In this document: positions 8,032 through 17,818 of the stretch, one piece after another
Position numbering within the stretch: the stretch's first letter is position 1
Layout of the letters: every line of letters starts with the position of its first letter
Source: an uncultured Psychroserpens sp.
GTDB lineage: Bacteria; Bacteroidota; Bacteroidia; Flavobacteriales; Flavobacteriaceae
NCBI RefSeq assembly: GCF_947501425.1
Contig: NZ_CANMVN010000005.1
Coordinates: 62,001 to 126,000 of the forward strand
DNA length: 64,000 bases
Direction: 5' to 3'
Made by a program: the position numbers and the translations under genes
The notes under the pieces: generated by a model
Told to the model about the DNA's origin: nothing
The model's input: only the letters and a program-made list of their open reading frames with translations
Database searches by the model: none

Positions 8032-8658
8032 TCAAATTACATGAAAGTACACCATAAAAAAGTGACAAATTGCACCACCTAGCACAAAAAAATGCCAAAT
8101 AACATGATTGTAAGGTATTTTTTCAACAGCATAGAACACAATACCTAAAGTATAGAAAAGTCCGCCAGCAAACAATAGATAGAGTCCGATAGTATCCATT
8201 CGGTCAGCAAGTTTAGAAAAGTCAAAAACAATAAGCCAACCCATAACAAGATATAGTAAGGTAGAGAACGTTTCAAACTTACCAGTAAAGAAAAGTTTTA
8301 ATATCACACCAAAAGCGGCTATTCCCCAAACCACCCAAAAGAGTGTCCAACCCAAACTATCAGACAACATAATAAGAAGTACAGGTGTATATGTACCTGC
8401 AATGAGTAAATAAATACTAATATGATCTAGTATTCTAAAATAGTGTTTGCGCTTATCGCCTTTTACAGCATGATAAAAAGTAGACGCTAAAAACAATACA
8501 ATAATAGAGACACCATATACAATAACACTAAATAAAGCATAAGGTGTTTCTTTTTTAAGGAAGAGGATTAGCAGAACTAGTCCTGCAATTCCTAGAGCTG
8601 CACCAATACCATGACTCCATGCATTTAGACGCTCTTCTAAAGGGCTTTGGGTACGCAT
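8032..8658 (-). CDS. Hemolysin III family (PAQR-like) membrane protein
   Basis: The protein (208 residues) has seven hydrophobic segments and the family's conserved residues: the opening EERLNAWSHGIGAALG, ASTFYHAVKGDKRKHYFRILDHISIYLLIAGTYTP, and the final HVIWHFFVLGGAICHFF. In this family the histidines and an aspartate are thought to bind zinc. E. coli TrhA (YqfA) is a relative linked to fatty-acid and membrane homeostasis; hemolysis is not its proven role. Its ATG shares a base with the stop codon of the DUF4294 gene, so both are co-translated. Confidence 0.85.
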   Translation of the reverse strand: MRTQSPLEERLNAWSHGIGAALGIAGLVLLILFLKKETPYALFSVIVYGVSIIVLFLASTFYHAVKGDKRKHYFRILDHISIYLLIAGTYTPVLLIMLSDSLGWTLFWVVWGIAAFGVILKLFFTGKFETFSTLLYLVMGWLIVFDFSKLADRMDTIGLYLLFAGGLFYTLGIVFYAVEKIPYNHVIWHFFVLGGAICHFFMVYFHVI

Positions 8659-9347
8659 TAATTTTTAGTTTGTGTAGTTGACTTATTATTTAACCATTTA
8701 TCTGAGAGATTGTAATAATCAAAATCTATAGCCGGCTCTTGTCGTTTTAATAGTCTGTTCTGGAATGCACGTTCTAAGATATCTTCAATTAGAAAATCTT
8801 CTTTAACGTCCATTGGATTAAACTCACGCTTTAACGATATATCAAACAAACTAGCAGTACTATTAAACCAAAAAGCCCGCCAACCACTTCGTAGCTCTTT
8901 GATTAACTGGAATGTAGTTTTACCCGTTTGACGATGAATGAGTTTAACTAATATTTGACCTTCAGTCTTTGTTAGTTTTTTTAATTCTGTGGAAAATTCA
9001 TTCTCTATATATTTTTGGATTTTCTTAGCATATCGCTTCTTTGCTCTTTTTGTTCTCAACGTTGATAGACGCTCATTTAATGTGGTTAATCGCTCTGCAG
9101 CTAACTTAGCATATGGATACACCTTTAAGGTTTTTCTTCTTAAAATGAGATAATCTATACGCTCATCCTTATTAGCAAACTTGAGCTTATTGAGTACTAA
9201 GACCTCCTTGAGATCAATGGCCTCTTTAACAATAGAATCACCTTCTACATAAATATACTGCACCTTAGTTGAGTCTTGCTGTCTAGGTTCTACCTGAGCA
9301 AAAAGACACAACGGAAAGATTAATATGAGATATAAAAATTGTTTCAT
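8658..9347 (-). CDS. DUF4294 family protein with signal peptide
   Basis: From the ATG at 9347 the protein has 229 residues and a signal peptide (KQFLYLILIFPLCLFAQ). An earlier in-frame ATG at 9389 adds 14 residues before the signal and is less likely. The mature chain is basic and helical, with the conserved core LRRKTLKVYPYAKLAAERL and the segment LVKLIHRQTGKTTFQLIKELRSGWRAFWFN typical of DUF4294. The family is found in Bacteroidota and has no known function. It is coupled to the downstream hemolysin III gene. Confidence 0.75.
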   Translation of the reverse strand: MKQFLYLILIFPLCLFAQVEPRQQDSTKVQYIYVEGDSIVKEAIDLKEVLVLNKLKFANKDERIDYLILRRKTLKVYPYAKLAAERLTTLNERLSTLRTKRAKKRYAKKIQKYIENEFSTELKKLTKTEGQILVKLIHRQTGKTTFQLIKELRSGWRAFWFNSTASLFDISLKREFNPMDVKEDFLIEDILERAFQNRLLKRQEPAIDFDYYNLSDKWLNNKSTTQTKN

Positions 9348-9466
9348 TAATTGTATGATAGCTAAAATTGTTCCAAATAGGATATTCAAAATTAATTATT
9401 TGTTGCTTTTAAAACCCCTAATTCGTGTTAATATTATAATTGAGGTCTAATTTATAAGCCTAATAG

Positions 9467-9498
9467 AAAACCCATAAACAAATAGATTTATGGGTTTT
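9467..9498 (-). terminator. Bidirectional-looking intrinsic terminator
   Basis: AAAACCCATAAA and TTTATGGGTTTT form a perfect 12-bp stem around an 8-base loop, with A/T runs on both sides. It lies after the permease-peptidase gene (ending at 9521) and before the DUF4294 gene, both on the minus strand, so it should stop transcription from the former. Confidence 0.8.
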
Positions 9499-9520
9499 TA
9501 TGAATTGTATTATTTAATTA

Positions 9521-12500
9521 TTAGATTTTCTGTCGGTTATCATTAGATCTGGTATCTATCAATTTATTAAAAGGATCCACACCTACCTCTGTTGGTTTTT
9601 CATCCACTATAATTGATATTGTATTATTGATCTTAGTAACTTTGTGCTTCTTCAAATATAGAACTCGTTCTTTCTTTTTACCATCAACATCATCTTCTGT
9701 AAAAATTCCAATATCGATGTAATCTTCCAGTGGTAAGGACAGCAATGGTCTTTTACTTTTTTCAGATGCATACGAAATAGAATCTCTTCCTTCTTCGGAA
9801 AAGTAGCGTTTTCCTTTTTCGTTATTGCGATATTTACTAACGTTAAATTCGATATCTACTTTATACTTTCCGTTATCCGTTTCCGTAGTAGAAACATCTA
9901 CAACTCGATTATCATATAAAGTAATGGTTTCAAACATATCTTTAATAACATATTGTAAGCTGTCTGGTGTAACGGCTTTGATATGATTGACCATATCAAT
10001 TGAGGTGGTATATGGTGGCGCTTGAAATTTCACTTTTTCAACATAGGTTTTAAGTGCATTATTTAGTACATCTTCTCCAATATAATCACTCAATGCATAA
10101 AACACTAGCGACCCTTTTTGATAACGAATATAACCTTGTCCGTCATTATACATCAGTGGTTTTTCACGTTTACTTTCAAAAGTTCTTGACGTCAAATAAT
10201 CGTCAAGTGATTTCTTCAAGAACTTTCGCATTTGATTCTTTCCTATTTCTTTTTCCAAAACTTTTAAGGACACATACTCAGAAAGACTCTCAGACATCAT
10301 GGTTGCTCCAAGAACATCTGCGCCTATTACCTGATGTGCCCACCATTGATGTGCAACTTCGTGTACAGTAATCGCATACGTATAATCTACGCCACCTTCT
10401 TCACTATCATCAACATCTGCAATAAACCCTGCATCTCCTGCAAATGGAATGGTATTTGGAAATGATTGTGCAAAACTTCCGCTAGGAAATTCGATGATAC
10501 GAAGTTGTTTATGCTGATACGGACTAAAATTCTCACTGTTATATTCCAGTGATGCTTTCATTCCTCTCATCATTCGGTCGAGGTTGTATTCATGTCCTTT
10601 GTGGTAGTAGATCTCAAGATCAACATCTTTCCACTTGTCACGTTTTACTTCATATTCGGCTGAATTAAAGGCATAAAAATGTAAGATCTTACTATCCATC
10701 TTGTAGTGGAAATAACGACGACCATCTTCAACCCATTCTTTTTGCAGATAGCCAGGTGCAATGGCAATTTGATCTTCACTTGTACTCACTGTAGCCTCAA
10801 AATCAATCCAATCACTATCTTTTGAAATATAGGTGTTTCCTAAGGCAGAAGAATCTGAAGGGTGAGGTCGTAAGGCATTTGGCGGAAGATCATATTTCTC
10901 TCTTGTTTTATCATCTCTAAGCTCGTTGCTTCCGTCGTATCCTAACGTTGGAAATAGTTGGAAATTATTAATAAATGTACCATTACCCACTACTGGAGAA
11001 TTTCGCCTTAATAAGGTATTAGGCTTATTTTTAACTGTAAAACTCAATCTCATGGTATCACCAGGAACCATAGGTCGTTTCAACTGATAGATATCAAAAT
11101 GATACAAGGTATCCTCTGATACTAATGTATTAGCTCTATCAAATTCAAATGTACTTGGATAGCTGTTATGATTTAAGAAAATACTATCAATAACCTGATC
11201 GGTTTTATTAACCATGACGTATTCTCCATAAGACTTAAAATCTCTCGTCTTAGGATAAATATCAAGATCAGATTTCACAGAAATAATTCTCGGCTGTGCA
11301 GCATCCTGATACTTTTTATAGGTCTTCTCCCACTCTACAGCTTGTTGCTCTCTTTCTTTAGCCGAAAAACTTTCATTCTCGATATTTGTTTCATGAAAAA
11401 TCCTGAACCCTAAGGAAAAGAACCCAGCCAATAACACTAAAAACGTAATGGCTATAGGTGTTTTGAATCTCGACTTAGCAATACTCAATCGTTCTTTAAA
11501 TGAGTGAGGTAAACCTCTCACCCAAAATAACCCTGCTATGACCATCAATACTAATCCGCCAAGAACCCAATAGAACTTATACAACATATAACGTCCCAGA
11601 GAATCGCCATAGCCATTCATATCATTATATCCAAAGCCAGGACCTTCGTTGTATTTAAATAAATCATTTTCGATTCCAGCCAATGTTAAAAATGGAATTC
11701 CAATTGCGATAACTAACAGTATGAATAAGCCCAAATACGGGTTTCTGATCAGTGTTTGAATCGTTAGAGCCAAAAAGGCCCAGATGATATAATTAATTAG
11801 TTTTAAACCAAACAATTCCTTGATATATAAACCAATTTCAATATCATAATAACCTTTATACAACTGAAATAAGATTCCAGATATCATAATCACAGACAGC
11901 AGTAGTATCTGCATTTTAACAATCGCTAGAAATTTAGAGAAGAACAACGACCAATTTGGAATTGGCGTCACATCTTCTATACCATTCATTCTAGAAATTT
12001 TACTACGGTTAACTAGCATTCCTGCATATAAGAACGTACAAATATTGATTGCTATTACAAAAGCGCCTCCACCTCGTAACATTCGCCAAGTTCTTGGATA
12101 TGATGGTGTTCCAAATGGATTACCAAGATCAGCAAGAGCAATTAAAACGATAATTAGTCCAACCAAAACAATACTAATAAAAGGCCAGCTTTTAACGATA
12201 TATTTGAATTCTATATTAGATATCTTCCAGGTTGTTTTCAAATTCTGAATAAATGAATAATCAAAATTCACTTTTGGTAAGTTGATACGAGTAATGCCGC
12301 CAAAATTCTTCTTGATTGATCGTTCTCCTTTAGTTCTTTTGAATAATGAAAGTGATATCGGGTTTTGACTAAAAGCAAAAAATCTATAGACCAAAGCAAA
12401 TACTACAGAAGACACCCCTAACCAAATCAATCGGTTATAAATAATGACCTCTTTAATAGGAATATGAAGTTCATTTTGTTCAGCAACTGTCCAATATCTG

Positions 12501-13171
12501 GTATAGTATTGCATTGCTGCTCCACCAAAAGGATCTGCTAAAGCTGCTGCATATCTATATTCTGGATCTGATAAAAAGCTTTCAGCAACACCTTGAACAA
12601 ACAACAACAATATAACAGTGATGAAACCAGCAGCGATATTACGCGTAAATGTTACCACACCAAAAACGATAGCTCCAAATAGCAATATGTTTGGTAGTAT
12701 GAAAAACAGGTAAGCATTAAAGTATGATTTAAAATCAAAAGACGTTAATAGTTCAGCATTAGTACCTGGCATTCTGTAACCAATAAACATTCCAAGTCCT
12801 ATGGTTAAAACAATACAAGTGACAATGAACACTGCACTAAAAAATTTAGCAAACAGATAACTGCTTTTTGTAAAGGGATAGGAATATAATATCGTATGCA
12901 TTTCACTTTTAAAATCTCTGTGTATCGACACTCCGATTATTGAGGGAAACAGAAAGAAAATAAAAATGGTAAGCGAGATAAATAAATTAGCAATTCCAAA
13001 AGGTGCGTTCACAATTCTGGAAGACCCGGTTGTTACTGTAAGGCTATCAAATATTCCAGCATTGGCAGCAGCCAAGAATATTGCCAAGACAAAAAAGATT
13101 GACATATATATGTAGAATGCTGGTTTTTTAAACCAGTATTTCAATTCATGAGAAAATATTGTAGAAAACAT
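9521..13171 (-). CDS. ABC-2 type permease fused to M1 family aminopeptidase
   Basis: The 1216-residue protein has two halves. Residues 1 to about 600 hold two sets of roughly six membrane helices, as in ABC-2 permeases. The C-terminal half, about 620-1216, is an M1 zinc metallopeptidase with HEVAHQWWAHQ at 937 and the third zinc ligand in SESLSEY about 19 residues further. Hydropathy suggests the peptidase faces the periplasm. The next gene on the transcript's 5' side encodes the ATPase, 31 bases away, so the pair forms an exporter or membrane-lipid/peptide-handling complex. The substrate is unknown. Such fusions occur in Bacteroidota and are uncharacterised as far as I know. Confidence 0.85.
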   Translation of the reverse strand: MFSTIFSHELKYWFKKPAFYIYMSIFFVLAIFLAAANAGIFDSLTVTTGSSRIVNAPFGIANLFISLTIFIFFLFPSIIGVSIHRDFKSEMHTILYSYPFTKSSYLFAKFFSAVFIVTCIVLTIGLGMFIGYRMPGTNAELLTSFDFKSYFNAYLFFILPNILLFGAIVFGVVTFTRNIAAGFITVILLLFVQGVAESFLSDPEYRYAAALADPFGGAAMQYYTRYWTVAEQNELHIPIKEVIIYNRLIWLGVSSVVFALVYRFFAFSQNPISLSLFKRTKGERSIKKNFGGITRINLPKVNFDYSFIQNLKTTWKISNIEFKYIVKSWPFISIVLVGLIIVLIALADLGNPFGTPSYPRTWRMLRGGGAFVIAINICTFLYAGMLVNRSKISRMNGIEDVTPIPNWSLFFSKFLAIVKMQILLLSVIMISGILFQLYKGYYDIEIGLYIKELFGLKLINYIIWAFLALTIQTLIRNPYLGLFILLVIAIGIPFLTLAGIENDLFKYNEGPGFGYNDMNGYGDSLGRYMLYKFYWVLGGLVLMVIAGLFWVRGLPHSFKERLSIAKSRFKTPIAITFLVLLAGFFSLGFRIFHETNIENESFSAKEREQQAVEWEKTYKKYQDAAQPRIISVKSDLDIYPKTRDFKSYGEYVMVNKTDQVIDSIFLNHNSYPSTFEFDRANTLVSEDTLYHFDIYQLKRPMVPGDTMRLSFTVKNKPNTLLRRNSPVVGNGTFINNFQLFPTLGYDGSNELRDDKTREKYDLPPNALRPHPSDSSALGNTYISKDSDWIDFEATVSTSEDQIAIAPGYLQKEWVEDGRRYFHYKMDSKILHFYAFNSAEYEVKRDKWKDVDLEIYYHKGHEYNLDRMMRGMKASLEYNSENFSPYQHKQLRIIEFPSGSFAQSFPNTIPFAGDAGFIADVDDSEEGGVDYTYAITVHEVAHQWWAHQVIGADVLGATMMSESLSEYVSLKVLEKEIGKNQMRKFLKKSLDDYLTSRTFESKREKPLMYNDGQGYIRYQKGSLVFYALSDYIGEDVLNNALKTYVEKVKFQAPPYTTSIDMVNHIKAVTPDSLQYVIKDMFETITLYDNRVVDVSTTETDNGKYKVDIEFNVSKYRNNEKGKRYFSEEGRDSISYASEKSKRPLLSLPLEDYIDIGIFTEDDVDGKKKERVLYLKKHKVTKINNTISIIVDEKPTEVGVDPFNKLIDTRSNDNRQKI

Positions 13172-13202
13172 AATGTGTATTTTAAATTAAGATGAAAATA
13201 GA

Positions 13203-14090
13203 TTAGCTCAACGCAGGTTCGTCCTGTCTGAGAGCTATAAAGTACACATCGTCTAACTGTGGCTCTGATACTTTAAAATCAGTATCAGGTATATCATCTG
13301 AAAACACTCGTATGTTTAAAGTATTATCTTCGTTATAGTTTGAAGACAATACATTGTATTTAGCTTCATTAACTTCAAGATCATCACGCTCAATAATTTT
13401 AGTCCAAATTTTTCCTTTAAGTTCCTCTCTGGCTTTTGAAGGTGTTGAATGCATTAAAATACGACCACCATTCAATATGGCCATCTCATTGCAAAGTTCC
13501 TTTACATCTTCAACAATATGCGTAGAGAAAATAACAGTACAATTGGTACCAACCTCACGAAGCACATTCAAAAAACGATGTCTTTCAGCTGGATCTAATC
13601 CTGCAGTGGGTTCATCTACTATGATAAGCTTTGGGTTATTTAGTAGTAATTGAGCAATACCAAAACGCTGCTTCATACCACCAGAATAACCAGCAACATT
13701 CTTTTTTCTAACATCATATAAATTAGTAATGTCTAAAACTTCTTTTACTAAAGCTGCGCGTTCACTTTTTGAAGCAACGCCTTTTAAAGTAGCAAAGTAA
13801 TCCAATAAAGCTTCTGCAGACATTTTTGGATAGACTCCAAAAGATTGAGGTAAATAACCTAAAATTTTTCGCAACGCCATTTTATCCTCCAAAACATTAA
13901 TATCTCCAAACTCTATAGATCCTGAATCAGGACTTTGCAAGGTTGCAATAGTTCGCATTAAAGAGGATTTACCTGCACCATTTGGTCCTAATAAACCAAA
14001 CATCCCTGTTCCAATTTCGAGATTAAGATTGTCTATGGCCTTTACACCATTTTTATATGTTTTAGTGAGATCTTTAATGACTAACTTCAT
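13203..14090 (-). CDS. ABC transporter ATP-binding protein
   Basis: The protein (295 residues) has a complete nucleotide-binding domain: Walker A GPNGAGKS at 35-42, Q-loop near YLPQ (79-82), signature YSGGMKQ at 135-141, Walker B LIIVDE at 155-160 followed by the D-loop AGLD, and the switch histidine in STHIVED. A C-terminal extension of about 80 residues follows. It energises the permease-peptidase fusion encoded just downstream. The divergent 133-base gap before the M42 peptidase gene should hold both promoters; on this strand the nearest element is TATTTTTA, one mismatch from consensus. Confidence 0.9.
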   Translation of the reverse strand: MKLVIKDLTKTYKNGVKAIDNLNLEIGTGMFGLLGPNGAGKSSLMRTIATLQSPDSGSIEFGDINVLEDKMALRKILGYLPQSFGVYPKMSAEALLDYFATLKGVASKSERAALVKEVLDITNLYDVRKKNVAGYSGGMKQRFGIAQLLLNNPKLIIVDEPTAGLDPAERHRFLNVLREVGTNCTVIFSTHIVEDVKELCNEMAILNGGRILMHSTPSKAREELKGKIWTKIIERDDLEVNEAKYNVLSSNYNEDNTLNIRVFSDDIPDTDFKVSEPQLDDVYFIALRQDEPALS

Positions 14091-14223
14091 TGTTTACAGT
14101 TTAAAATTAAATTTATTAAGGTGATAAGTGTAAAAATAGTTCATTTTGTTACAAAAAGTTTTCGCAAGCTATTAAAAACAAAATAAAACCTTTTATTTTT
14201 ACGGAAATACAAACAACATACAA

Positions 14224-15312
14224 ATGGCAAAAAAAAGTATACTGAATAAAAAATCACTTGATTTCCTCGAAACATATTTAAACAACGCTGCTCCTACAGG
14301 TTATGAGTGGGATGGTCAAAAGGTATGGATGGACTATCTTAAACCTTATGTAGATGAGTTTATAACTGACACTTACGGTACTGCTGTTGGAGTTATTAAT
14401 CCGAAAGCAAAGTATAAAGTTGTTATTGAAGGTCATGCTGATGAAATCTCTTGGTATGTTAACTATATTTCTGATAATGGTTTAATCTATGTCATCAGAA
14501 ATGGTGGAAGTGATCATCAAATTGCGCCAAGTAAAATTGTAGATATTCATACCAAAAAGGGCATCGTTAAAGGTGTGTTTGGCTGGCCAGCTATTCACAC
14601 ACGAAACAGAGCCAAGGAAGAAGCGCCAAAGCCAGATAATATTTTTATTGATTGTGGCTGTGCTACAAAAGATGAAGTTGAAAAATTAGGAATTCACGTA
14701 GGCTGTGTCATCACCTATCCTGATACCTTCCACATACTCAACAAAGATAAATTTGTCTGTCGTGCATTAGACAACAGAATGGGTGGATTTATGATTGCCG
14801 AAGTTGCTCGATTACTAAAGGAAAATAAAAAGACCTTGCCATTCGGACTCTACATTACAAATTCTGTTCAAGAGGAAATCGGACTTAGAGGTGCGCAAAT
14901 GATTACTGACACTATTCAACCAAACGTTGCTATAGTAACTGATGTGACACATGATACAACTACGCCAATGATCGATAAGAAAAAGGAAGGTCATTTAGAG
15001 ATTGGTAAAGGTCCTGTTGTGGCTTATGCTCCTGCAGTACAACAAAAATTACGTGATTTGATTACTGATACTGCAGAAGCGAAGAAAATTCCTTTCCAGC
15101 GTTCGGCGTTATCAAGAGCTACAGGAACAGATACAGATGCCTTTGCGTACAGTAATGGTGGTGTGGCTTCTGCTTTGATCTCATTGCCTTTACGTTATAT
15201 GCATACCACTGTGGAAATGGTACATCGTGACGATGTAGAAAATGTAATCAGAATGATTTACGAAACATTACTAAAAATCAAAGATGGAGATACGTTTTCG
15301 TATTTTGAGTAA
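14224..15312 (+). CDS. M42 family metallopeptidase (tetrahedral aminopeptidase type)
   Basis: This 362-residue cytoplasmic enzyme matches the M42 family of two-metal aminopeptidases, which form dodecamers and trim peptides. The metal and catalytic residues are visible in GHADEISW (about 77), CRALDNRMGGF (about 180), QEEIGLRGA (about 220) and the final RYMHTTVEMVHRDDVENV. The spacing and length are normal. It begins a run of plus-strand genes (aminotransferase, NUDIX, PrsW) spaced 10-22 bases apart and likely co-transcribed. Confidence 0.9.
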   Translation: MAKKSILNKKSLDFLETYLNNAAPTGYEWDGQKVWMDYLKPYVDEFITDTYGTAVGVINPKAKYKVVIEGHADEISWYVNYISDNGLIYVIRNGGSDHQIAPSKIVDIHTKKGIVKGVFGWPAIHTRNRAKEEAPKPDNIFIDCGCATKDEVEKLGIHVGCVITYPDTFHILNKDKFVCRALDNRMGGFMIAEVARLLKENKKTLPFGLYITNSVQEEIGLRGAQMITDTIQPNVAIVTDVTHDTTTPMIDKKKEGHLEIGKGPVVAYAPAVQQKLRDLITDTAEAKKIPFQRSALSRATGTDTDAFAYSNGGVASALISLPLRYMHTTVEMVHRDDVENVIRMIYETLLKIKDGDTFSYFE

Positions 15313-15322
15313 TCTATAACCA

Positions 15323-16474
15323 ATGCTAAACCAAAAACAGCTGTTCGATATTCCAGAAGAGGTTACCTATTTAAATATAGCTAGCCTCTCTCCTTCTTTC
15401 AAGGCTGTTGAAAAAGCTGGAATTGATGCTGTACTTCAAAAAAGCAAACCTTACACCATTCCTGTAAGTGATTTTTTTGATCCTGTGACCGAACTTAAAG
15501 GCTTATTCGCAAAACTGATTGATACTGATGAACCCGAACGTGTTGTGAGTATTCCTTCAGTATCTTACGGAATGGCGACTGTTGCCAACAATATTAAACT
15601 CAATCCAAATGATGAGATCTTAGTTATTGAGGAGCAGTTTCCAAGTAATATATATGCTTGGAAAAAACTCGCCAAAACATATGGTGCAAAGATCATCACA
15701 ATACAAAATCCTGGTCTAAAAGACTATAACGGAAAACAATGGAATCAGGACATTCTCGATGCAATAACAGTAAATACTGCATTAGTAGCTATGGGGCAAA
15801 TTCATTGGTCTAATGGTACGCTCTTCGATGTAAAAGCCATTAGAAAGAAAACAAAAGAGCACAATGCCTTACTGGTTATCGATGGAAGTCAGACCATAGG
15901 AGCTTTTCCATTTTCTGTAAAAGAAATTCAACCAGATGCGCTCATTTGTGCAGGTTATAAATGGCTATTCGGTCCTTATGGTTGTGCTTACGCTTACTAC
16001 GGAAGTTATTTTGATCATGGAGAACCTATTGAAAATAATTGGGCTAATCGCCTTGATAGTGAGAAATTATCAGAACTTACAAATTATCAACCACTTTACA
16101 AACCGTTATCAAACCGTTATGCTGTAGGTGAAAGCGGAAATTTCATCTATGTTAAAATGCAAATTGAAGCATTAAAACAAGTAACGAAATGGACACCTAA
16201 AGCTATTCAGGATTATTGCAAATCCTTATCGATAGATGCTGCAAAAGAGTTAACTGACCTTGGTTGTATTATCGAACATCCAGAATATAGATCACATCAT
16301 TTATTTGGTGTTGAGCTTCCTGAACATGTAAATATCGACTTTTTAAAAACAGCATTACAGAATCAGAATATTCATGTGTCTTTCAGAGGAAAATACATCA
16401 GAATTTCATGTCATTTGTACAATACGACAGATGACTTCAAAAAGCTGGTGAAGTGTATAAAATCTGTACTCTAA
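15323..16474 (+). CDS. Aminotransferase class V-fold PLP enzyme
   Basis: The protein (383 residues) is a fold-type I pyridoxal-phosphate enzyme like NifS/kynureninase relatives. The aspartate that contacts the pyridine nitrogen is in VIDGSQTIGAF and the PLP-binding lysine in ALICAGYKWLFGPYGCAY, about residues 208-225. It ends with the small C-terminal domain (IHVSFRGKYIRISCHLYN). It lacks an obvious cysteine-loop for sulfur transfer, so an aminotransferase or lyase role is more likely than cysteine desulfurase. The substrate is unknown. It follows the M42 gene by 10 bases. Confidence 0.8.
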   Translation: MLNQKQLFDIPEEVTYLNIASLSPSFKAVEKAGIDAVLQKSKPYTIPVSDFFDPVTELKGLFAKLIDTDEPERVVSIPSVSYGMATVANNIKLNPNDEILVIEEQFPSNIYAWKKLAKTYGAKIITIQNPGLKDYNGKQWNQDILDAITVNTALVAMGQIHWSNGTLFDVKAIRKKTKEHNALLVIDGSQTIGAFPFSVKEIQPDALICAGYKWLFGPYGCAYAYYGSYFDHGEPIENNWANRLDSEKLSELTNYQPLYKPLSNRYAVGESGNFIYVKMQIEALKQVTKWTPKAIQDYCKSLSIDAAKELTDLGCIIEHPEYRSHHLFGVELPEHVNIDFLKTALQNQNIHVSFRGKYIRISCHLYNTTDDFKKLVKCIKSVL

Positions 16475-16484
16475 TTTAAATACT

Positions 16485-17036
16485 TTGGAAGACTATATTG
16501 ACATAGTAGATGAACATGGTAAGCCAACTGGAAGTTCTGCTCCAAAATCTGAAATCCATGCTAAAGGCTTATTTCATCATACAGCACATTTGTGGCTTTA
16601 CACTTCGGAAGGCAATATTCTACTCCAACAACGCGCTGCAAGTAAAACTATATATCCTTTACTTTGGGACGTTTCTGTTGCTGGTCATGTCGATGCAGGA
16701 GAATCAATTGAAGCTGCTGCATTAAGAGAAGCTAAAGAGGAAATTGGTATTACTATTTCCGAAGTACAACTATCAAAAATTGGTGTTTTTGAATGCTTCC
16801 AATCGTATTCTAATGGTATCACAGATAATGAATTTCACAATACCTACATTGCGAAAGTTGATGTAAATATTAAAGATTTAACACCTCAAAAAGGTGAGGT
16901 AGAAGCGCTTAAATTTGTATCTATTTCAGAGTTTAATGAGCTATTAGAGTCAAGCCAAACTAACAACCATTTTATAGCGAGTAATCGTAAATATTATGAA
17001 TTCGTGGTAAAAGCCATCAAAGCACAATTGAGTTGA
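16485..17036 (+). CDS. NUDIX hydrolase, isopentenyl-diphosphate isomerase-like subgroup
   Basis: The protein has 183 residues and starts at a TTG. The Nudix box is intact: G-x5-E-x7-REAKEEIGI, about residues 68-90. The opening EDYIDIVDEHGKPTGSS and the HHTAHLWLYTSEGNILLQQRAASKTIYPLLWDVSVAGH stretch are as in the YfcD/IDI-like subgroup, whose substrates are mostly unproven. It is not a strong candidate for a real IDI enzyme. It sits 10 bases after the aminotransferase and 22 before the PrsW gene. Confidence 0.8.
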   Translation: MEDYIDIVDEHGKPTGSSAPKSEIHAKGLFHHTAHLWLYTSEGNILLQQRAASKTIYPLLWDVSVAGHVDAGESIEAAALREAKEEIGITISEVQLSKIGVFECFQSYSNGITDNEFHNTYIAKVDVNIKDLTPQKGEVEALKFVSISEFNELLESSQTNNHFIASNRKYYEFVVKAIKAQLS

Positions 17037-17058
17037 TTTTTTTTACTATTTTTCTACA

Positions 17059-17733
17059 ATGAAACTTCTACTTCTGGCCATCGCCCCAATTTTTATAATC
17101 ATATTCTATATCTACTTGATGGATAAGTATGATAAAGAACCTAAGCGACTTTTATTAGCAAGTTTCCTTTTAGGAGCTGTTGGCAGCATCATCATAACTT
17201 TGGTAATATATTTAGGATTTGATATGATCTTACCATTGAAAGATAAGTTTAGTGTACCACAGCAGTTTATAAAAGCCTTTATAGTTGTAGCACTCACAGA
17301 AGAGTTCAGTAAATACATTATCGTTCGTTTTTTTGCACAGCCAAAACAAGCATTTGATGAACCTTATGATGGTATTATGTATGCCGTTATGGTATCTATG
17401 GGTTTTGCAGCTACTGAAAACGTAATTTATGTATTAGAAGGAGGTTATGTTACAGGGTTTTTAAGAGCCTTTACAGCAGTTCCAGCTCATGCAACTTTTG
17501 GAATTTTAATGGGCTATTTTATGGGAAAAGCCAAGTTTTCTAAAAATAGAATCCAACTTAATCTCATGGGATTATTATTAGCAGTTATATTCCATGGATT
17601 CTATGACTTTTTCTTATTTATTGATTTCATCCCAGGTATTTGGATTGGAGCTTTTGTCTCTCTAATTCTAGGTATTATACTGTCCAGAAAAGCCATAAAA
17701 ATACACCAGGAAAATTCTCATTTCAAAAATTAA
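17059..17733 (+). CDS. PrsW family intramembrane metalloprotease
   Basis: This 224-residue inner-membrane protein has about seven hydrophobic segments. The conserved motifs are present: ALTEEFSKYIIVRF (glutamate pair), MGFAATENVIY, the HATFGILMGYF histidine and HGFYDFFLF. PrsW-type proteases cleave membrane proteins such as anti-sigma factors; in Bacillus subtilis PrsW acts on RsiW. No anti-sigma gene is adjacent here, so the substrate is unknown. It ends the plus-strand cluster that starts with the M42 gene. Confidence 0.85.
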   Translation: MKLLLLAIAPIFIIIFYIYLMDKYDKEPKRLLLASFLLGAVGSIIITLVIYLGFDMILPLKDKFSVPQQFIKAFIVVALTEEFSKYIIVRFFAQPKQAFDEPYDGIMYAVMVSMGFAATENVIYVLEGGYVTGFLRAFTAVPAHATFGILMGYFMGKAKFSKNRIQLNLMGLLLAVIFHGFYDFFLFIDFIPGIWIGAFVSLILGIILSRKAIKIHQENSHFKN

Positions 17734-17818
17734 AAACATTAACGATTTAATATGACAATTTTCATGTTTTAAGAGTCTGATTTTTCTTAATTTTACTGTA
17801 TTCAATAAACATTACATT

